Shown in pieces: positions 57,338-64,000 of a DNA stretch of 64,000 nucleotides. Location of the stretch: the NCBI GenBank assembly GCA_963971225.1, contig OZ020268.1, forward strand, positions 108,530,830 to 108,594,829, in the 5' to 3' direction. The position numbers and the translations under genes are program-made. This stretch comes from Melieria omissa (taxonomy: Eukaryota; Arthropoda; Insecta; Diptera; Ulidiidae). The notes beneath the pieces are model-generated. The model saw nothing but the letters and a program-made list of their open reading frames with translations, had not been told where the DNA came from and ran no database searches. How positions within the stretch are numbered: position 1 is the first letter of the stretch; the number at the start of each line of letters is the position of its first letter.

Positions 57338-58085
57338 CTAAAGAGCGGCGCAAGCACTATAAAAATGACTTGCAAGCCATTGCTGTGCTTTCAAATACTG
57401 TCGCTCTTCCTCACTTTCACAACAAAACAAGCACTGCAGTTAAGAAAGCTTTTGATATACATACGAATACTGCACGAAACGACAATAGAACTTCGGGCAC
57501 CTTCAAGTATAGAACAACACTGAAGTAGAACAATACTGCAGTGGAACAACACGGAAGTAGAACAACACTGAAGTAGAACAAGACTGAAGTGAAGCACTGA
57601 AGTAGAACATTTTCAAGCATACGGTGTTTTGTTTTGCACGTTTGGAGTAGCTGATTTTTATTTTTGGTATTTTGTATAGAATCTGGGCTGCATTTCAAGC
57701 ATTACAACAACATTAATGTAAAAAAACGTAGGTTTAAAACATGTTTTTTCGATATTTATTTAAGTCTGTTTCACTCGGTGTGAAGTAGAAATTCTGCTTT
57801 GCTCGGTGTGAAGTAGAAGTTCTACTTCACTTGGTGTGCTTGCTGTGATTTACCGTTACTTAACCTCATTATAGCTTTCTGTTTTGATGTTTTGCTTCAC
57901 AACAGAACACAAGCACTGTCGCTGCTGCAGCGAGAAGGTTTTCGAATGATGCAGTGCTTGCTTTGTTGCAGAATAGAACTATTGAGCATTTGAATTTGCT
58001 GTCACCGCGACACTGAATTACAGTACATGACAGTACTGTGCAGTAGTGAAGTGTGCCCAATAGAATCTTTTGTGCAGCTCTTTAG
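57338..58085. mobile_element. TIR element with internal minisatellite, copy 2
   Basis: Ends CTAAAGAGCGGCGCAA and, reverse complemented, CTAAAGAGCTGCACAA match at 13-14 of 16 positions. It is the same element as 52628-53401, in the same orientation, 4.7 kb apart, with a shorter minisatellite and a duplicated CTCGGTGTGAAGTAGAA block at 57775-57830. Flanks do not show an obvious duplication. Confidence 0.8.
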
Positions 58086-59461
58086 TAGACACACAAGGAA
58101 AAACGCTCGTTTTCTTGTTGTTTTGAGTTCTCTCGAAGATGCCTTGCAAAATCTAGCGCCCTGTTCATATTAGCGAAGCCTATTAAATACAAAGCGACAG
58201 TGAAACGTTTGAAGACATGAACGTAGCGCAACGAATTTACATTCAGCAGCTACGCTGACGTTGTCTCCAACGCGATAATTGGAATAATTTGATAATTGCG
58301 GTAATAGCGAGACCGTATCTTCGTCCTATAGAAGCATCAAGTTGCGGACACCCTATCATCGCTTGATGCGACCAACTAATGAAGACGCGCACAAAGCAGA
58401 GGCGCCTGGAAGGAACTTTTGCAGCAGGCCGTAACCCGGTAATGGGTTGTTTTGTTCAATTAAGTAGGCAAGTGAGGTTGTCTTCTTTTAATTTGCATTT
58501 AATAAGAAAAGCCATGCGTGTTAAACAAATATGTACACTAAAAGTATAACAAAACCATAGCCGTCTAATATCAACTAAAATTAATTGGCACTAAAATTTC
58601 AACTCAAACAAGTAAAAAACCATTGGGCCACAGAGTATGCAATTAACCCTTTTGGCACCGAATTTTACCCTATGTCTCTATAATACTTTTTGGTATTTAA
58701 ATCATGTAACACTTTCATAAGAAGTGTTCACAAGACATTTGAAGTCGCCACGCCTCTTTGTTAGAGTTCTAGTACAAGTTTACTTTTGAACAATTTTAGC
58801 TTAAAACGTAAACGAATATTTAAATTACAATATATTTTTAAATTACAGAAAAATTATATAATATTTATGGAAAAATACAAAATTATCAGATTTTGATTTT
58901 ATTTAACCATTATTAAAGAAATAGGGTTTTGATCCATTGCGCCCAATTCGTAGACTTCAATTAGAACACAAACTTTCCCTGATATCGCTGCCAATTATTT
59001 GAAATTATTTTGGGCATAACAGTTAAATTTTTGTAACTTGCTTTGAATTCACTTTTCAAAAAATATTATTTTGTTGGTGCCTACTTAAAATAAACCCATA
59101 AATCAATCGTGGCTTTTGCTATAAGATGACAAATAGGTGAAGTTGCACTCAGGAGACTTTGGAATCGAATGGGTTAATTTTGATTCAACAAAGCTCCAAT
59201 ATTAGTCTGGGCATTATTTTGAATAGCATCCTTTTTGGCTGACTCTCAATTGTCAACATGTTTACCTATTTTAGAATTGCAAAAATGTGTAAATTTAATA
59301 TGCCTAAGTTGAAACTTTTTAACCATTGACAAATTTAAGCAAACAAAAAATTCAACACTTCACCCTAAAAGTCAAAAGTATAAAGTAATTTTATTCTATC
59401 CGCAACTTGAAAGCCATTAACATTCGCCAGCATTTGTACTAAATTTCAGTCTTAATAGCCA
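58086..59461. other. No gene recognised
   Basis: AT-rich. TTAACCC at 58644 and GGGTTAA at 59171 could bound another TTAA element, but the ends match over only a few bases, so I do not call it. Confidence 0.45.
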
Positions 59462-59469
59462 ACGCCAAC

Positions 59470-59738
59470 CAAGCCCGTAGACAGGATTTTTTTTCGGGGG
59501 GGGGGGGGGGTTACTCAAATCAAAACCCGACAGCTGACTGAAAACAAGCTTCCAAGCTAAATTAAATTACTAATTTAACTTAATTAGGCACTTGGGCTCA
59601 ATGTAAACGTAGCCATGCATGGTAACTAGTTTAGGATTGGATTAGTAACTAGTTTAGAATATTATAAATTAAAACAATGTTCTAACATTTCGGGGGGTCA
59701 GAACCCCCTAACCCGCCCCCCCCCTAGCTACGGCCCTG
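59470..59738. mobile_element. hAT-type MITE, 269 bp
   Basis: A perfect 8-bp target duplication, ACGCCAAC, at 59462-59469 and 59739-59746. Left end CAAGCCCGTAGACAGG and reverse-complemented right end CAGGGCCGTAGCTAGG match at 12 of 16 positions. Complementary homopolymer tracts, G(14) near 59497 and C(9) near 59716, sit just inside the ends. No coding content. Confidence 0.92.
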
Positions 59739-59746
59739 ACGCCAAC

Positions 59747-61468
59747 TATGAACACGGCTCACACCCTCTTTTTCTTCTCAGCCCCTACCCCCACGGCCAA
59801 TAAAACGGCGAGTCCCCCCATGTTAAGGAAAAAAATTATTCAAAAATCTTGCCCGACCCCAGCTTTGCAATCATTTCTCAACCAATTCAACAACGCCAAA
59901 AGGAAAAAACAACAAAACCTTAAGAGTCCAACAGTAACAAACACAAACATCAGCCAAACATACACAACCGAAAACAGTCCAAAAAGGCCATGAAATCTCC
60001 AAGACGAAACGAGTAGAAGGAAGCGCACAGGAAGCGCCATTACATAAATTACCGACACATTAAAGACGATCGCTATTTGTTGCTAGATTGCGGCAGCATG
60101 GCAACATGTCTCTTGTGCAGAAAGGGTAAGTCAACGTTTGCCACGCCATTACGTGCGCCGCACTAGCCGCTCGCCCAAATGTGCCAAATTGAACTTTGGC
60201 TGCGAACGTTCGATTGCCGCCAACGCTCCACGCTGTCGCTCTGGCTGCTGAAAAGCGCCGAGTTCACATTTGTAAAGGAATTTAACTACACAACATTACG
60301 GCGCTCATCAAATGTCTGCCCACCACCGGCGACCAGCCATTTTCACACGAAACACTTTAACCGCTCAGCTGCCGCACCGACCATCGACCACCGACCACAC
60401 GGTTCGAAGCACATCGTTGCTGTGCATTTGACCATACAACCAGGTCGTTGCCTTCTCATGTCTTGTGTTGTCTTGTCTTTGGGTCGTCCGTTCAACGTTT
60501 CATACTGACCGCCAAAGTGTTTTTCCATTTAGAAGCGCTTCCCTTGCCGCTACCTCATTTGTCGTCCCCGCCGCCTCCTTGCGTTGGCCGTTGTTTAATA
60601 TTCGCTTTTATGGCCAATAATACGCTCTGCGGGGCATTGGCCCTGAATCGTGCAAAAACACTTTTATTTACAATTCAAATGTTGCCTCCAAGTACATACA
60701 GCAATCCAACAGGCATCAACAGCAACAACCACCAGCACTTTGACAATGACCCATATTCTCGAACGCAATTTTATTTGCCCATAAGAAACAGTTGAAGAAT
60801 GAATTTGCTTATAAAATTGTCTATAAAAATCGAATTAAATCGCCATCAGTGACGGCTTGTCATTTGCTTTGCAAGCAAAAATGACGTCATATTTTCATTT
60901 GCTAGTCAAAGTAAAAATCCATTTATGTTGCTTAAATATGATTTGAAATATTTACATGTAATGGAATTTTCTTTTACTAGGAACACTTTAAATTGACGGA
61001 AATTGGAAAAGTGCCACTAGAAGTTGACATTAAAAATCAGTAAGAATTTAATTAAGTTGAAGACAGAGAATTTATTTCGCTCTTTTTGGGGATTGAAATA
61101 TCATAATTCCTTTTCAAATTTTCAGTTGTATTGATTTTTAAACGATTTTCAACAAACAACTCAAATAAATAAACCAAATTTTGACAATGAAGAATTGCCT
61201 TAAAATAAAAACTTATTAATCAATCAAACTAATGCTGCCAAGTTAAATGATTTAGCTAACTAAATATTGAGTTCAGTATCACAATGTCTATAATAAAATA
61301 ATATAAGAAATATATATTTTACCTATTGGGAGTAGTAAGAAAATAATCAACTATTTTTGCATAAGATTTAATGCATTATTTAACTTAGTTAAAATGACTT
61401 AATTTAAGTCAAATATGCACAGTTTTTCATTTCATTTCATTTATTTATTTATAATACTGTTCAAGTCG
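59747..61468. other. No gene recognised
   Basis: Open frames at 59748-59993 and 60179-60795 lack recognised domains. AT-rich sequence follows to the foldback element, with a (TTTA)n-like run at 61438-61452. Confidence 0.45.
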
Positions 61469-61830
61469 AAAATTCAGACATGGAGGACATAGGTATATTG
61501 AGTTGCGATCCACCAGCCGTTTGGCAAAAAGTGCACATATCGCAATTACACAGTTTGAATGTATTTTTTTTGGATTGGTGTCTTAAGCAAATTTGTTGAT
61601 CGTTAAAATATCTACAAACTTGCCGAAGACAGTAAAGCGATATTCGGAATAATTTAGGACCTATTAGCATTTAAACGTTCGAAGACTTAAGCGACGAACT
61701 CGACTAAACTGAGCAAGCTTCAAAGTCGGATTTCTCTTAAACTAGAGCCAATCCAGCCAAACGGCTGTTGGATCTCAACTCAGTATACCTATGAAAAGTC
61801 GCTCTGTAGGCCCCCCCATGTCTGAATTTT
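61469..61830. mobile_element. Foldback element with about 60-bp inverted arms
   Basis: The left arm AAAATTCAGACATGG ... CATAGGTATATTGAGTTG ... GATCCACCAGCCGTTTGGC is matched, inverted, by 61763-61830 with small gaps. The interior is shared with 31198-31482, which lacks the left arm. No transposase and no clear target duplication. Confidence 0.75.
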
Positions 61831-61869
61831 TTAGGGTAAATTTCAAAGTAATTAGTCAAAGAACAATAG

Positions 61870-62576
61870 ACAAGAACAATTGACGTTTGTCAATCACATA
61901 AATAATATAATCCCTAAAGCATATGCTATGTTAGCCTTTATACGTCGAAACTGCTCTGATTTTAAGGACCCCTATACATACAAGCTTCTATACTCTGCTT
62001 TCGTGAGGTCCAGGCTAGAATACGCTGCTTTTATTTGGAATCCGTTCTATGCTGTTCATATTAATCGCCTCGAAAGAGTACAGAAGAAATTTCTAAAATT
62101 TGCCCTATTCTCACTAAACTTTCATGAACCGATTCCTTCGTATAAGTCACGTTGCTTACTTATAAATTTGAAATCATTAGAATCGAGGCGCATGGTAAAT
62201 TCATTATTATTCGTATATGACGTCATTTGTGGCAGTACCAAGTGCCCTGCTTTACTTAGTCTTATAAACTTCTTCGTTCCAATCAGAACTACTCGCACAA
62301 ATAAATTATTTGTAGTAAAGCATTACAAGACGAACTATGCTTATAATGAACCGCTTGCTAGATCATTAATGCAATTAAATAATTTGGCTTGCAGCAATGA
62401 TGTCGATTTCTCCATTCCAAAACCAAAATTTAAAGAATTAATTAATATGTTTTATACTTAGTTCAATTGTTATTCTAATTCTTAAGTTATGTTACATTTT
62501 GTATATTTTCTAGCCTGTAGATATTTTTGTATTTCGATTGGCTTAAATAAATAAATAAATAAATAAATAAAAAAAA
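61870..62576 (+). pseudogene. LINE ORF2 C-terminal region, copy 2
   Basis: An uninterrupted frame at 61880-62461 encodes 193 residues of the region after the reverse transcriptase core: IPKAYAMLAFIRRNCSDFKD, YKLLYSAFVRSRLEYAAFIW, RLERVQKKFLKFALFS and a C-terminal VDFSIPKPKFKELINMF. The 3' end is a (TAAA)n tail plus A-run to 62576. The 8-bp AACAATAG occurs at 61862-61869 and 62577-62584, a plausible target duplication, which sets the 5' truncation point just after 61869. It is intact as far as it goes but lacks the endonuclease and polymerase, so it is dead. It lies tail to tail with copy 3. Confidence 0.88.
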
Positions 62577-62743
62577 AACAATAGTTTGCTTACTGACTAA
62601 TAAGAAACAGCATAATGGATAAGTAACAAAATAATATTACGTAAACATCGATAACTTAATTAAAAACAGAGTTCAATAAGTTCAAAAATATTGCTTCAGA
62701 AGTACTGAAGTCCACCGAAAAGTTCTTTGAGATCTTATTAAAT

Positions 62744-63680
62744 TCTACATTATTTATTTATTTATTATGTATTAGATCTCGCAAAAGAGGAACATTTAAA
62801 GCATAATTTGTTTTGACAAAACCAACATTAAACAAATCAAAGTGCCGGAGAGATCTAGAAGGGAGGTTGAAGTGAACCTTCTCTAAGAGAGAAGGGCAGT
62901 CAACCAACCCGCAAATAACATCAAAAACAAATGACAAAGATAGGATGGATCTTCTATCCTGCAAGGTTTTTAAATTTATGACGCGTTAAGTAAGATGCAA
63001 CAGGATCCTGAAAGTGTAGTGATTTCAGAGCGAAATGTAGGAAAACCTTCCGAATACGTTCCAAGCGATTAACGTGGCAATAGTGATATGGCCTCCAAAT
63101 AAACGAGGCATACTCTAACTTCGACCGGGCAAGACAAGTATAAAGCAGTTTGAGAGTGTAGGGATTGGAGAACTCGAAACTATTGCGCCTCACAAAAGCT
63201 AACATGGCATAGGACTTGGCAATGGTGGAATTCATATGACTTGAGAAGGAAAACTTTGCATCAAAAACTACCCCTAGGTCCTTAGTCTCAGTATGAGATT
63301 TCAAATAAGTATTTGAAATTCGATAGGAAGTCTGAAGGACAGAGTTTCTTTTGGAGAATGATAGTTGAAAGCATTTATTAATGTTTAGCGGCAGACGATT
63401 GCGAGAGCGTCAAGTTCTGCTTGGAGCGCCTGAGAATCAGCGGTGTCCCTAACAGTTGAGTAAATTTTCAAGTCGTCAGCATAAAGCAGAAAACTAGAAG
63501 CCAAGAAACAACTGCTGATGCCGTTTACGAATAAAGAAAAAACAAAGGCCCCAAAATACTACCTTGAGGTACCCCGGAAGTTGCGACAAACGGCCGAGAT
63601 GGAATATTGTCGACAACTACCACACACCTACGATTGCTCAAGTAGGAATTTATCCAAGATTTGTTCAACATTTTGTTGCT
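62744..63680 (-). pseudogene. LINE ORF2 reverse transcriptase fragment, copy 3
   Basis: Read on the minus strand: SWINSYLSNRRCVVVVDNIP and SGVPQGSILGPLFFL (reverse transcriptase fingers/palm), LLYADDLKIYST with the catalytic YADD at 63472-63483, then KDLGVVFDAKFSFSSH, LKLLYTCLARSKLEYASFIW and RDLIHNK before a stop and a (TAAA)n tail at about 62752-62766. At least three frame changes break it. It retains more of ORF2 than the other two copies and shares their wording, so all three are one family (Jockey/CR1-like; clade not fixed). Its 5' end joins a mariner fragment near 63680. Confidence 0.88.
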
Positions 63681-63684
63681 ATTT

Positions 63685-64000
63685 AAAATAAAATATTTCA
63701 CAATGTTTCTTTCATATAAATTCTCGTCCTTATTGACAAAAGACTGAGACAGTCGACTTTTACAAGATTTTCTCGAGGTCAATTTTTCACCAGCAAAAAA
63801 ATTTACATAGAATGGAACAAGTGAGAATCACTTGGTGCCAGGTTCGAACTATAAGGTCGATGTAGAATGATCTCCCAACCCAGCTGCAGGAGCTTCTAGC
63901 TTCTGTATATTGGAAAAGAAATATTTCTGACCAAAAAACAATTATTATATAACTTTTTGCCATTAATATATAGCAATCTCTTAGTGTCAGGCCCCAACTA
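63685..64000 (-). pseudogene. mariner transposase C-terminal fragment, running off the window
   Basis: The minus strand reads LLQLGWEIILHRPYSSNLAP followed by SDSHLFHSM, which matches the third catalytic block of DD34D mariners (LGWE ... SPDLAPSDYHLF) with Asp to Asn in the first SPD. The catalytic Asp codon is 63827-63829. After an in-frame stop, EKLTSRKSCKSRL, SQSFVNKDENLYERNIVK matches the usual C-terminal helices, up to about 63690. It then runs in frame into LINE reverse transcriptase. The rest of the element, if present, lies beyond base 64000. Confidence 0.8.

Noticed and set aside
58644..59177. TTAACCC ... GGGTTAA pair as another TTAA element
   Set aside because: Terminal match is only a few bases beyond TTAACCC; in AT-rich DNA this can occur by chance.

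Overview
The window looks like a non-coding, transposon-filled stretch of a fly (dipteran) nuclear genome. I infer a higher fly, possibly a tephritid fruit fly, from the AT-rich background, the many CAA/GTT-type simple repeats, and the mix of mariner, Tc1, piggyBac-type TTAA elements, hAT-type MITEs, tRNA-derived SINEs and a (TAAA)n-tailed LINE family. No sequence names the species. I found no host protein-coding exon, rRNA, functional tRNA or CRISPR array that I could support. The window is best read as intergenic DNA or a very large intron.

Left third (1-24 kb): a TTAA-flanked palindromic MITE (1482-2111); a direct duplication (2481-3015); a 1.5 kb inverted-repeat element (3041-4512) carrying two younger insertions; a SINE with a perfect 13-bp target duplication (9253-9595); a small TTAA MITE (12931-13171); an unbroken 89-copy hexamer microsatellite (15829-16362); a GC-rich minisatellite with 56/112-bp higher-order structure (21503-21940); and the 3' end of a LINE (22350-23121).

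Middle (24-49 kb): two clear nests. In 24879-26788 a deleted mariner sits in a TTAA element, which sits in a terminal-inverted-repeat element that also occurs near 3.4 kb. In 27450-28944 a piggyBac-like element, reduced to its ends plus a cysteine-rich C-terminal domain, sits in a hAT-like element. Beyond these are a Tc1 pseudogene split by a deleted mariner (29628-31010), a 101-bp tRNA-derived retroposon (33240-33340), an (AAAAT)n array, several duplicated segments, a second SINE (47317-47640) and a LINE RNase H relic.

Right third (50-64 kb): a tandem-repeat block with two unit types (50040-51835), an old mariner relic, two copies of a 0.75 kb element with an internal minisatellite (52628 and 57338), a second hAT-like nest (55339-56523), a hAT MITE with a perfect 8-bp duplication (59470-59738), a foldback element, and two LINE copies lying tail to tail. 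The right-hand LINE is fused in frame to a mariner fragment that runs off the edge.

Nothing here forms an operon or pathway. All recognisable coding sequence is from transposable elements and is broken or truncated. The value of the window is its insertion history, which can be ordered from nesting, target duplications and shared families.
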